DNA of 24,540 bases from an uncultured Collinsella sp. (lineage in GTDB: Bacteria > Actinomycetota > Coriobacteriia > Coriobacteriales > Coriobacteriaceae). The stretch spans positions 1-24,540 of the forward strand of contig USAY01000015.1 of assembly GCA_900552755.1 (NCBI GenBank). Direction: 5' to 3'. Under the pieces are notes generated by a model. The model was not told the origin of the DNA. It did not search any database and worked only from the letters and a program-made list of their open reading frames with translations. The position numbers were made by a program, and so were the translations under genes. Positions 7,072-14,106 of the stretch are shown here, piece by piece. Position 1 is the first letter of the stretch; each line of letters starts with the position of its first letter.

Positions 7072-7921
7072 GGCGGACTCCGTAGAATACGCGGCTCACC
7101 GAGTTGTAAAAACTCTCGGGGCCGTAGTCGAGCAGCAGCACATCGCCGGGGCCTCGGCGCACGGCCACGCTCTCGACCGTGCCGTCGCAGGTAATAAACT
7201 GTCCATCGATAGCGATCGCCGGAACGCTCGGACGGTCATCAGACATAAAGATTTCGACGACATCGCTCGGCGAAGTCAAGAAAGCGCGAGCTTGAATGGT
7301 GTGCGGCGCAATGGGTACGCAGACCATGCCCGTATAGTCAGGGCTCACGATGGGGCCACCGGCGCTGAGCGCGTAACCCGTAGAACCAGTCGCCGTCGAA
7401 ACGACGACACCGTCACCGCGTAGGCGGTCGATATGGTGACCGGACACCGTGATGTCAAACTCGACCATATCGGACAGGGGGCCGCGCGTAAGCGCCATGT
7501 CGTTGAGGGCGAAGGTGCGCACAACATCCTTCGTACCATCTTCGCGCACGGACACGATATCCGCGGCGATGGTAGCGCGACGGCTCACATGCAGCTCGCC
7601 GGACAGGGCGTCGCTCACGACCTGCAGAATGTCGCGCTCCTCGGGACTCGCAGCAGTTAAAAAACCCAGGTGACCATAGGAAAGACCGAGGATAGGAATC
7701 TCACGATGGTTGAGGATGCGGGCAGCGCGCAGCAACGTGCCGTCGCCGCCGAGCGTAATGACCAGATCGGAGCCGTCAATATCAGGCGTGCTTTGAATCT
7801 TCGATCGCTGGTCGGCAGCCCATGCGACCTCATAGCCCTGGCGCGTCAGCCAAAGCTCGAGCATCAGGCCGCTCTCGACCGCCTCTTGCTTGTAGTAATT
7901 GGGAACCAGAAAGACCTTCAT
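7061..7921 (-). CDS. nadK: NAD kinase
   Basis: Phosphorylates NAD to NADP with ATP or polyphosphate in the cytoplasm. The 286-residue protein has the diagnostic GGDGT motif (58-62, with D60 the catalytic Asp), the NE/ND-type motif FALNDMAL, and the glycine-rich STATGSTGYALSAGGP loop. All are in the expected order and length. Its ATG overlaps the tlyA stop as ATGA (7918-7921), and its own 3' end overlaps recN by 11 bases. This supports one transcript with both. The ribosome-binding site is weak, consistent with translational coupling. Confidence 0.97.
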   Translation of the reverse strand: MKVFLVPNYYKQEAVESGLMLELWLTRQGYEVAWAADQRSKIQSTPDIDGSDLVITLGGDGTLLRAARILNHREIPILGLSYGHLGFLTAASPEERDILQVVSDALSGELHVSRRATIAADIVSVREDGTKDVVRTFALNDMALTRGPLSDMVEFDITVSGHHIDRLRGDGVVVSTATGSTGYALSAGGPIVSPDYTGMVCVPIAPHTIQARAFLTSPSDVVEIFMSDDRPSVPAIAIDGQFITCDGTVESVAVRRGPGDVLLLDYGPESFYNSVSRVFYGVRHDR

Positions 7922-8730
7922 AGCGTTGCAGCTTTCTCGCTCATAACCGATACCTGGGATTGCAGCTCGTCTTGCGAGCGATCGCCGGGGTCAAATCTCG
8001 TGCCGTACAGGAAAAACTCAACGTTGCCCTTGGCACCATGAATGGGCGACACGCACACATCGACCGGGAACAGGCCCTTGGCAGCAAAGAGTTCAACCGC
8101 CGCCACGAGTGTATCGCGGCGCACGGCGGAATCGGTCACAATGCCGCCCTCGCCCACCAGCGCCGCCGGAGCCTCAAACTGCGGCTTTACGAGCGTGCAG
8201 AATGCACCCGTAGGCGCCAGGCACGCCAGTACCGCATCGATAATGTTCGCGATGCTGGTAAACGAGACATCACACACAGCCAGGTCGATAGTGCCGGCAT
8301 AGCCAAGCTCAGGCAGCTGCGTCACGTTTGTGCGCTCATGCAGCGTCACGCGATCGTCCTGGCGCAACGACCAATCGAACTGGGCGCGACCCACGTCCAC
8401 CGAGACAACGGTCGCAGCTCCGCGCTTGAGCAGGCAATCAGTAAAGCCGCCGGTAGAGCAGCCCACATCCAGACAGGCAAGGCCCGTCGGATTGATACCA
8501 AACGTATCAAGCGCGCCTTCGAGCTTAAGACCGCCGCGGCCAACATAGGGAATGCGCCCCTTCACGTGCAACGGCAGCCCCGGGATCACCTTAAGCCCCG
8601 GCGAAGTCAAGCGCTCGCCGCCACTCGAGACCAAGCCAGCCATAAGAGTGCGAAGGGCATCCGCGCGATCGGCGCAGATGCCCTGTGAAATCAGTTCGTC
8701 ATCAAGACGCACGCGTTTCATGAATGCCAT
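7918..8730 (-). CDS. tlyA: TlyA-family rRNA 2'-O-methyltransferase
   Basis: TlyA methylates 2'-OH of C1409 in 16S rRNA and, in some species, C1920 in 23S rRNA; in mycobacteria this gives capreomycin sensitivity. The 270-residue protein has an N-terminal S4 RNA-binding domain (MKRVRLDDELISQG onward) and an FtsJ-type SAM domain with LDVGCSTGGFTDCLL. The K-D-K-E tetrad is present at K69, D154, K182 and E238, the same numbers I recall for the Mycobacterium protein. I use the ATG at 8730. An upstream TTG (8733) or the ATG at 8721, which begins with MKRVRLDD, are alternatives, and no start has a clear Shine-Dalgarno site. It overlaps nadK by 4 bases. Confidence 0.94.
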   Translation of the reverse strand: MAFMKRVRLDDELISQGICADRADALRTLMAGLVSSGGERLTSPGLKVIPGLPLHVKGRIPYVGRGGLKLEGALDTFGINPTGLACLDVGCSTGGFTDCLLKRGAATVVSVDVGRAQFDWSLRQDDRVTLHERTNVTQLPELGYAGTIDLAVCDVSFTSIANIIDAVLACLAPTGAFCTLVKPQFEAPAALVGEGGIVTDSAVRRDTLVAAVELFAAKGLFPVDVCVSPIHGAKGNVEFFLYGTRFDPGDRSQDELQSQVSVMSEKAATL

Positions 8731-8756
8731 CAACCATTCGTATCCGGAGATGCGGC

Positions 8757-8996
8757 CTAGCTATCCTGGGATTCGTTTGCCGCATCCTCATCGTATTCCT
8801 GCTCGAGCTTGTCGGCCTCACGCGGCGTCAGCTCAAACTTATCGACCATGTCGACCGCACGGGAGCCCAGCTCAATCGCCTCGTCAAACAGATCGAGCGA
8901 ACGCTCCAAGGACGTATCCTTAGAGCGAACGGTAGCTATGATCTGGTCCAAGCGGTCCGAAATCTCGTCGAAGTTGCGGACGGAACCCTCTGGCAT
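8757..8996 (-). CDS. xseB: Exodeoxyribonuclease VII small subunit
   Basis: XseB binds the large subunit XseA to form exonuclease VII, which degrades single-stranded DNA in both directions. The 79-residue protein matches the usual length. It has the short helical hairpin with FDEISDRLDQII and SLERSLDLFDEAIELG, and an acidic C-terminal tail. The ATG at 8996 has GAGGAG five bases upstream and starts 2 bases after the nusB stop. The large-subunit gene xseA, usually just upstream, is absent from this cluster and from the whole window, so it must be elsewhere in the genome or missing. Confidence 0.9.
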   Translation of the reverse strand: MPEGSVRNFDEISDRLDQIIATVRSKDTSLERSLDLFDEAIELGSRAVDMVDKFELTPREADKLEQEYDEDAANESQDS

Positions 8997-8998
8997 GG

Positions 8999-9583
8999 CT
9001 ACTCCTCGACGGTACCGGTCTCGGCCTCGGCGACCTCAGCGTCCTCGTCGAGAACGCCGGCCTCGGCCTGAGCAACCGCAACCTTTGCGGCAGCCTCGGC
9101 AGCCTGTGCCTCCTCGCGAGCGCGATCCTCGGCCAGCAGCTCCTGGTATAGGTCCTCGCCCGGCAGCTCCTCGCTGCGAGCGATCTTACCCAGCACGCCG
9201 TTGACGAACGACGCGGACTGGTCGGTGCCATAGGCCTTGGCAAGCTCAACGGCCTCGTTGATCACGATGGCGTCCGAGACCTCCTCGTCGGTGAGGAAAC
9301 GCATCTCGTAAACGGCGATACGCAGCAGGTTGCGGTCGGCGCCGGGCATGCGCATAAGATCCCAGTTCTTGGCAACGGAGCGCAGAGCACAGTCGATGCG
9401 GTCGATATGCTCGTAGGCACCTCGGCACAGCTCCAGAGCATAGGGATCGAGGGGCCCCTTCGAGATCAGGAAATCACCCTCGAGGACGCGCTCGAGCGGG
9501 CTGTCCGTGGCCTCGGCCTGGAACAGCAGCTGCAGCGCCTGACTGCGGGCAAGCGTACGCCCGCGATAAACCTTAAGGCTCAA
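8999..9583 (-). CDS. nusB: Transcription antitermination factor NusB with acidic tail
   Basis: NusB binds boxA RNA with NusE/S10 and supports antitermination of rRNA operons. The core (about residues 5-145) has the all-helical NusB signatures: RSQALQLLFQ, NLLRIAVYEM and the VINEAVELAKAYGTDQSASFVNGVLGKI region. About 45 extra C-terminal residues are rich in Ala and Glu and probably disordered, so the 194-residue protein is longer than typical NusB (about 130-150). The start is a TTG at 9583 with AAGGAG 7 bases upstream, lying within the end of the Asp23-family gene three bases away. Its neighbours efp, asp23 and xseB match the common Gram-positive order. Confidence 0.94.
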   Translation of the reverse strand: MSLKVYRGRTLARSQALQLLFQAEATDSPLERVLEGDFLISKGPLDPYALELCRGAYEHIDRIDCALRSVAKNWDLMRMPGADRNLLRIAVYEMRFLTDEEVSDAIVINEAVELAKAYGTDQSASFVNGVLGKIARSEELPGEDLYQELLAEDRAREEAQAAEAAAKVAVAQAEAGVLDEDAEVAEAETGTVEE

Positions 9584-9586
9584 AGG

Positions 9587-9949
9587 TTACTCCTTGGGGA
9601 AAACGAGGCCGTCGATGCAAACGTCAACGCGCTCGACCTCAACGCCAACCTGGGCATCGATGGCGGCGACCACGGCAGCGCGAACGGCCTCGGCGAGTTT
9701 CTTGAACGGATAGCCAAAGAACACCACGACACGCACGGTGAGTGCGAGCTTGTCGCCAACGACCTCGGCCTCGACCGCCGGCTCGGAAGCCGGGGCCTTG
9801 GACGAGAGCATCATGGAGACAAGGTTGGTGGCAAGGTCCTTGACGCCAACGGAGGCGATGCCCTCGACATCCGACACGGCGCGCGAGACGATGGCGGTCA
9901 GAACATCGGGCGAAATGCCGATGCCGTCAATCTTGATTTCCTGGGGCAT
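9587..9949 (-). CDS. Asp23/Gls24 family envelope-stress protein
   Basis: A 120-residue Asp23-family protein (DUF322). It contains ISPDVLTAIVSRAVSDVEGIASVG and VRVVVFFGYPFKKLAEAVRAAVVAAID, the conserved alpha-beta core. The family includes Staphylococcus Asp23, a membrane-associated alkaline-stress protein; many Gram-positives keep one copy beside nusB and efp with no defined role. A strong AGGAGG site precedes the ATG at 9949, which starts 24 bases after efp ends. There is no membrane anchor in this protein itself. Confidence 0.88.
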   Translation of the reverse strand: MPQEIKIDGIGISPDVLTAIVSRAVSDVEGIASVGVKDLATNLVSMMLSSKAPASEPAVEAEVVGDKLALTVRVVVFFGYPFKKLAEAVRAAVVAAIDAQVGVEVERVDVCIDGLVFPKE

Positions 9950-9973
9950 GAGTCCTCCTAGAAGAGTTGGTTA

Positions 9974-10537
9974 CTAGACGCGGGAGACGAACTTGCCGTC
10001 GCGGGTGTCAACCTTGATGACCTCGCCCTCGTTGAGGTACATGGGGACCTGGATGACAGCGCCGGTGTCAATCGTGGCCGGCTTGGTGGAACCCTGGACG
10101 GTATCGCCCTTAAAGCCCGGGTCGGTCTGGACGATGGTGGTCTCGATGAACATCGGCGGAGTCACGCCCATGAGCTCATCGTCGGCGAAGAGCAGCTGGC
10201 AGATATCGTTTTCGCGCAGCCACTTGGAGTTCTCACCCACCATGTCCTCGGGAACGGGAACCTGCTCATAGGTCTCATTGTCCATGAAGATGTAGTCGGC
10301 GCCATCGTTGTAGAGGTACTGGAACTCGCGGGTGGTGAGCATGACGCTCTCGAACTTGGTGCCGGCGTTGCAGGTGTTCTCGACGACGCGGCCGCTCTTG
10401 ATGTCGCGGGTCTTGTAGCGTACAAACGCGCCGCCCTTGCCCGGCTTGACATGCTGGAACTCGACGATGGTGTAGACCTTGTCCTTGATGCGGAGACCGA
10501 GGCCGTTCTTGAAGTCGGCGGTAGAAATGGTAGGCAT
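9974..10537 (-). CDS. efp: Translation elongation factor P
   Basis: EF-P enters the ribosomal E-site region and relieves stalling at polyproline stretches. The 187-residue protein has the three beta-barrel domains of normal length. The tip loop reads KPGKGGAF, with K34 at the position modified in many bacteria. I take the ATG at 10537, with AAAGG upstream and the standard N-terminus MPTISTADFKNG. An in-frame TTG-type extension to 10570 would add 11 atypical residues. No epmA, epmB, ymfI or earP modification gene lies in the window, so the lysine's state cannot be judged. It is separated from the aminopeptidase upstream by a strong hairpin. Confidence 0.96.
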   Translation of the reverse strand: MPTISTADFKNGLGLRIKDKVYTIVEFQHVKPGKGGAFVRYKTRDIKSGRVVENTCNAGTKFESVMLTTREFQYLYNDGADYIFMDNETYEQVPVPEDMVGENSKWLRENDICQLLFADDELMGVTPPMFIETTIVQTDPGFKGDTVQGSTKPATIDTGAVIQVPMYLNEGEVIKVDTRDGKFVSRV

Positions 10538-10642
10538 AGCGACCTTTCTTGTTATGGGCAGAACGCACAAGCGTCCAAATTACATACGAGCGAAATTATA
10601 CACTTGCAGACGGCGCCTGCAGCGAGCGCATAAAAAGAGAAC

Positions 10643-10674
10643 GCGGGGCGTCCGAATTGCTCCGGACGCCCCGC
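10643..10674 (-). terminator. Strong hairpin between the aminopeptidase and efp genes
   Basis: GCGGGGCGTCCG and CGGACGCCCCGC form a perfect 12-bp stem with an 8-base loop. On the minus strand a loose U-rich stretch (TTCTCTTTTT) follows. It probably terminates or attenuates transcription from the aminopeptidase gene, which would leave efp with its own promoter in 10538-10642. I could not pick a convincing promoter there. Confidence 0.65.
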
Positions 10675-10696
10675 CCCAAAAACCTATCGAAATGGG

Positions 10697-11827
10697 CTAG
10701 GAATCGATGACGTGCAGGTCGTGCGGGGTCTTGGTGAAGGGCTCGTAGCCGTTCTCGGTGACCACGCCGTAGTCCTCAAGGCGCACGCCGCCCACGCCGG
10801 GCAGGTAGACGCCGGGCTCCATGGTGACAACCGAGCCGATCTCGATGGTGTTCTTGCTGCGGTTGAAGTTGGGCAGCTCGTGGATGTCGATGCCCACGCC
10901 GTGGCCCAGACCATGGTTGTAGTAATCGCCATAGCCGGCATCGCCGATGATCTTCTTGGAAAGCTTGAAAATGTCGTTGCCCTCGACGCCCGGATGGATG
11001 GCGGCGACGCATTCCTCGTGCGTACGGCGCACGAGCGCATACAGGTCGAGCTGTTCCTGCGTGGGCTCGCCCATCACGACGGTGCGCGTCATATCGGAAC
11101 GATAATCGCAGTAGCCCGCGCCGTAATCCATGAGGACAAAGTCGCCCTTCTCGATCACGCGGTCGCTCGGCACGGCATGCGGGTTGGCGGTGTTGGGACC
11201 GCTCGCTACGATGGAGCCGAAGGCAAGGCTGTCAGCGCCGTTGGCGAACATAAAGTTCTCGAGCTCGTTGCGAACCTGCTTCTCGGTCATACCGGGCTTA
11301 ATAAAGCCGAGCATGTGCTGGAAGGCGGCGTCAGTGATCGACTGTGCATGGCGCATGAGCTCGATCTCCTCGGCATCCTTGATGGCGCGCATCTTGCGGA
11401 TGTCGTCATGCATCAGCGGCAACATGCAGGCGACGGAACGATCCTCCAGACCACGCTGAATGCCCTGGTAGAAGTTGATCTGCATATCGTCCTCGACAGC
11501 GCAGACGCGGCACTTGTTGGCTGCGATCTTGCCGGCGACCCAACCGGGGATGGTGCCCTCGTCCATGTCATAGGCCCAAGGGCTGCCGGCGGGCGTGTTC
11601 TCCTCAAAGCTGTTGAGGTAGCGCGAGTCGGTATGGAACAGGCACTGGTCAGCCGTAATAAACGCCGCGTGCGGGAACTCGAAGGTGTAGTCGAAGACGC
11701 CCTTCACGCCCGTGAGCCAACGAAGATTGGCCTCGTCGCGTACCACGATAGCGTCGTAGCCGCGCTCGACCATCAGGGCACGGACACGTTCGATACGACC
11801 GGCAGGACCGGCAGCAAACTCAGACAT
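10697..11827 (-). CDS. M24-family Xaa-Pro aminopeptidase / prolidase-like metallopeptidase
   Basis: Cleaves the bond before proline at peptide N-termini or in dipeptides, in the cytoplasm. The 376-residue protein has the creatinase-like N-domain (about 1-135) and the pita-bread catalytic domain. The five metal ligands are visible in order: Asp in MDYGAGY, Asp in SDMTRT, His in GLGHGVG, Glu in TMEPGVY and Glu in GGVRLEDYG. This is the YqhT/PepQ-like type that often precedes efp in Gram-positive bacteria. AAAGGA lies just upstream of the ATG at 11827. Choosing between PepP and PepQ specificity is not possible from sequence alone. Confidence 0.93.
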   Translation of the reverse strand: MSEFAAGPAGRIERVRALMVERGYDAIVVRDEANLRWLTGVKGVFDYTFEFPHAAFITADQCLFHTDSRYLNSFEENTPAGSPWAYDMDEGTIPGWVAGKIAANKCRVCAVEDDMQINFYQGIQRGLEDRSVACMLPLMHDDIRKMRAIKDAEEIELMRHAQSITDAAFQHMLGFIKPGMTEKQVRNELENFMFANGADSLAFGSIVASGPNTANPHAVPSDRVIEKGDFVLMDYGAGYCDYRSDMTRTVVMGEPTQEQLDLYALVRRTHEECVAAIHPGVEGNDIFKLSKKIIGDAGYGDYYNHGLGHGVGIDIHELPNFNRSKNTIEIGSVVTMEPGVYLPGVGGVRLEDYGVVTENGYEPFTKTPHDLHVIDS

Positions 11828-11859
11828 GCAGATTCCTTTCTTATTGTCTCTATAAAGAC

Positions 11860-11922
11860 GGGACGGGTCTCAACCGAACGTCGGAATCGCATGCGAACCG
11901 CAACCGATTGGAAACCCGTCCC
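11860..11922 (-). promoter_or_regulatory. Folded leader upstream of the M24 peptidase gene
   Basis: GGGACGGGT (11860-11868) and ACCCGTCCC (11914-11922) can pair as a 9-bp stem around 45 bases. The stem is followed on the minus strand by GTCTTTATAG and then the ribosome-binding site. A -35-like TTGACA (minus strand, 11948-11953) lies upstream, but the -10 is weak. This could be an attenuator-type leader; I recognise no known riboswitch. Confidence 0.35.
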
Positions 11923-11959
11923 TCAACATGATACGAAAGACGATGGATGTCAATAAATC

Positions 11960-13069
11960 TTAGAGAAGTTCTTTGCGAGAAGCCAAGTAGGCGTGAGCAT
12001 GGCGCTCAAGAACCTCGTCCTCAACGCTCGTTAGGCGAATGGCGCCGAGTGCCGCGGGCAGCGGCAGCATGCTGCGATTCGAGCGAGCGAACTGCTGCCT
12101 GCGGAACTCCTCGATATATGCGGCAGGCTCCAGATCGAGGGCAAGTTCCTCGATACCAAAGTCCTCTAGGCAGTCATCGACCTCAAAGACGTAATCGATA
12201 TCGAAGTCGCAGGCATCATGTGCTAGGCGCGCCTCAAAGCGCATGCCCTCGGACAACAGCTGGTAGGCAGGAACCTGCGAAGCAGCATCGCCCAAGCAAG
12301 CGCGCAGGGTACGCTCCCCCGTCTTGCCAAAATCGAGCGCATGGCGGGCGCTCGGGTTCGTGGCCATCAGTACATCCTTGCGGGCAGTCTGAGACCATTG
12401 AACTGCATTGACGAGCGCGACCTCCTCGCCCGCGAGAATCTCGGGAACGGTCTCAGTAAACTGATTCCAGCGGGACTTGCTGCTCGAAAGCATGGTGCCA
12501 ACAAGCACCACATAGCCGAACTTGAGGTACTCGGGGTCCGCCTCGCGAACAAGGTCGAGGTCACACACGACCAAGCCCGGCTCAGGACGGAACGCGATAG
12601 CGGGAAGCGCATTCGCCGGCGAGGCGACGAGCGGCTTCATGGTCGTCGCGACCGTGAGCATGGCGTCGAAGGTCGTCGGCAGCAGCGCGCACTCGGTTCG
12701 GCCACACCACTGGTTGGCGCACCAGCTAACAACCGAGCAGGTTGCGGCATCGCCAACGGCGACAACCAGATCGTCGCAGGTAACGCCGTTGGCAGACAGG
12801 GCGCCAAAAATCGCATCGGCATCGGCCAGCGTGCCACCAGCAGGCGAAACCTCGAGGACTAGCGGCGACACGGCAAAACCGGCGTCGACCAGCGCATGCT
12901 CGACGACTTCACCAAAACGCTCGGATGTGGCGGTGTTCCAAACGACCATCGCGCGCTTAGGCTTGCCCACGGCCGAGGCAAACATACGCGACAGTTCATC
13001 GAACGCGCCCAATCCGACGCGGACATCGACGCTGCGGTTTTGGAAATTGATCAGTTGACGGCGAATCAT
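11960..13069 (-). CDS. 3-dehydroquinate synthase-like protein lacking the catalytic metal ligands
   Basis: A 369-residue protein with the overall plan and position of AroB, which makes 3-dehydroquinate from DAHP in the shikimate pathway. Recognisable parts are VAVGDAAT (103-110, for GGGVxGDLAG), PTTFDAMLTV (131-140, for PTTLLAQVDS), VVCDLDLV and LDFGKTG (245-251, for LNFGHTxGH). The metal-binding Glu (AExxK) is replaced by GYVVLV (185-190), both His of the GHTxGH stretch by Lys and Arg, and the HGExV segment by LSEGMRFEA. It may be a pseudoenzyme or a divergent relative. The ATG at 13069 overlaps the aroK stop as ATGA, so they are coupled; an upstream TTG-type start is less likely. Confidence 0.7.
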   Translation of the reverse strand: MIRRQLINFQNRSVDVRVGLGAFDELSRMFASAVGKPKRAMVVWNTATSERFGEVVEHALVDAGFAVSPLVLEVSPAGGTLADADAIFGALSANGVTCDDLVVAVGDAATCSVVSWCANQWCGRTECALLPTTFDAMLTVATTMKPLVASPANALPAIAFRPEPGLVVCDLDLVREADPEYLKFGYVVLVGTMLSSSKSRWNQFTETVPEILAGEEVALVNAVQWSQTARKDVLMATNPSARHALDFGKTGERTLRACLGDAASQVPAYQLLSEGMRFEARLAHDACDFDIDYVFEVDDCLEDFGIEELALDLEPAAYIEEFRRQQFARSNRSMLPLPAALGAIRLTSVEDEVLERHAHAYLASRKELL

Positions 13070-13599
13070 AGCAGCCCACGCTCCAAAAGCATCTCGGCAC
13101 AAAGGTAGGAAACGTCCTCGAAGGACTTGTTGCGAATATCAAGGGTAAGGTCGGCGGCCTGGCGATACAGCGGACGACGATGCTCAAACAGGCGCGCGGC
13201 ATGCTCGGGCGAACGGAAATCGGGGCGCGTGTCGGACCGACGAATCTGGCGAATCGAATCCTCGAAGTCGCCCTCGAGGTACACGCACGTACCCATTTCG
13301 TGCATCAGCTCAATATTCACCGGCGTCTCGACGATACCGCCCCCGCACGAAACCAACAGGCTGCGCTCGCTTTGGAGCGAACGGAGCGCCGAGGTCTCGA
13401 GCTCGCGAAAACGATCCTCGCCCTCGGTCTCAAAAATCTCGGTTACCGACTTGCCGCAACGGCGCACGACCAGGCGGTCGGTATCGATAAAACGCCGCTT
13501 GAACATAGTGCCGACGTTGCGCGCAAGCGTCGATTTGCCCGCGCCCAAAAAGCCGATAAAGAAGATATGGTCGCAGCCGTGTTTGATGTGCTGAGACAT
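13066..13599 (-). CDS. aroK: Shikimate kinase
   Basis: Phosphorylates shikimate to shikimate-3-phosphate with ATP. The 177-residue protein has the P-loop GFLGAGKST (16-24), the substrate-binding Asp in FIDTD (39-41), the RFRELE Arg, the CGGGI motif, the lid segment RSDTRPDF and the late HRRPLY Arg. Thus the active site looks complete, in contrast to the adjoining AroB-like protein. It starts 8 bases after the YqeG-like gene and ends in an ATGA overlap with the AroB-like gene. Confidence 0.94.
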   Translation of the reverse strand: MSQHIKHGCDHIFFIGFLGAGKSTLARNVGTMFKRRFIDTDRLVVRRCGKSVTEIFETEGEDRFRELETSALRSLQSERSLLVSCGGGIVETPVNIELMHEMGTCVYLEGDFEDSIRQIRRSDTRPDFRSPEHAARLFEHRRPLYRQAADLTLDIRNKSFEDVSYLCAEMLLERGLL

Positions 13600-13607
13600 G
13601 GCGAAAC

Positions 13608-14105
13608 CTATTCCTCGCAGGGAAGGTCGCGCAGGGCCCGGCGCTCAAAGATACGGAAGATCTGCGTGTACCACAGGTCCTGGGTTGCCTGCGGCTTAAC
13701 CAGGATAGTATCGACGCCGGCAAAATTGCCGCTCCACACGTCCGTGTAGAGCTGATCACCGATCAGCACCGCCTCGTCGGCCGTGGCGCCGAGGCGCTTA
13801 AGACCCGCCTTGAGGGCAAACGGCGCCGGCTTCATGGCGTGGCTGATGGCCTCGAGTCCCAGCTCGCGTGCAGAGCTCATGACCTGGTCGCGATGCCAGT
13901 TGTTGGACACCATGCACAGCTTAAAGCCTTTGGCGCGGGCGGCATCGAGCCAAGCGGAAACCGCGGCGGGAACCTGCTCGGTGTCGCGCGGCACCAGGGT
14001 GTTATCGCGATCGAGCAGAATGGCGCGTTTGCCGTCGGCCCACAGGGCATCAAGGTCGATGCGATCGACCGAGGCAACGTATCGTTTGGGGCTAAAAATC
14101 CTCAT
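13608..14105 (-). CDS. YqeG-family HAD IIIA-type phosphatase
   Basis: A 165-residue HAD-superfamily hydrolase. Motif I is LLDRDNTLVP (nucleophile Asp in DRDNT), motif II VSNNW, motif III Lys in MKPAP, and motif IV IGDQLYTDVWSGN. These match the YqeG subfamily, cytoplasmic phosphatases whose substrate is poorly defined; yeast Gep4, a mitochondrial phosphatidylglycerophosphatase, is a relative. I use the ATG at 14105 (MRIFSPKRY), one base after the mltG stop. The longer frame reaching 14330 only overlaps mltG and is not family-like. In Firmicutes yeqG-type genes adjoin aro genes, as here. Confidence 0.9.
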   Translation of the reverse strand: MRIFSPKRYVASVDRIDLDALWADGKRAILLDRDNTLVPRDTEQVPAAVSAWLDAARAKGFKLCMVSNNWHRDQVMSSARELGLEAISHAMKPAPFALKAGLKRLGATADEAVLIGDQLYTDVWSGNFAGVDTILVKPQATQDLWYTQIFRIFERRALRDLPCEE

Positions 14106-14106
14106 G

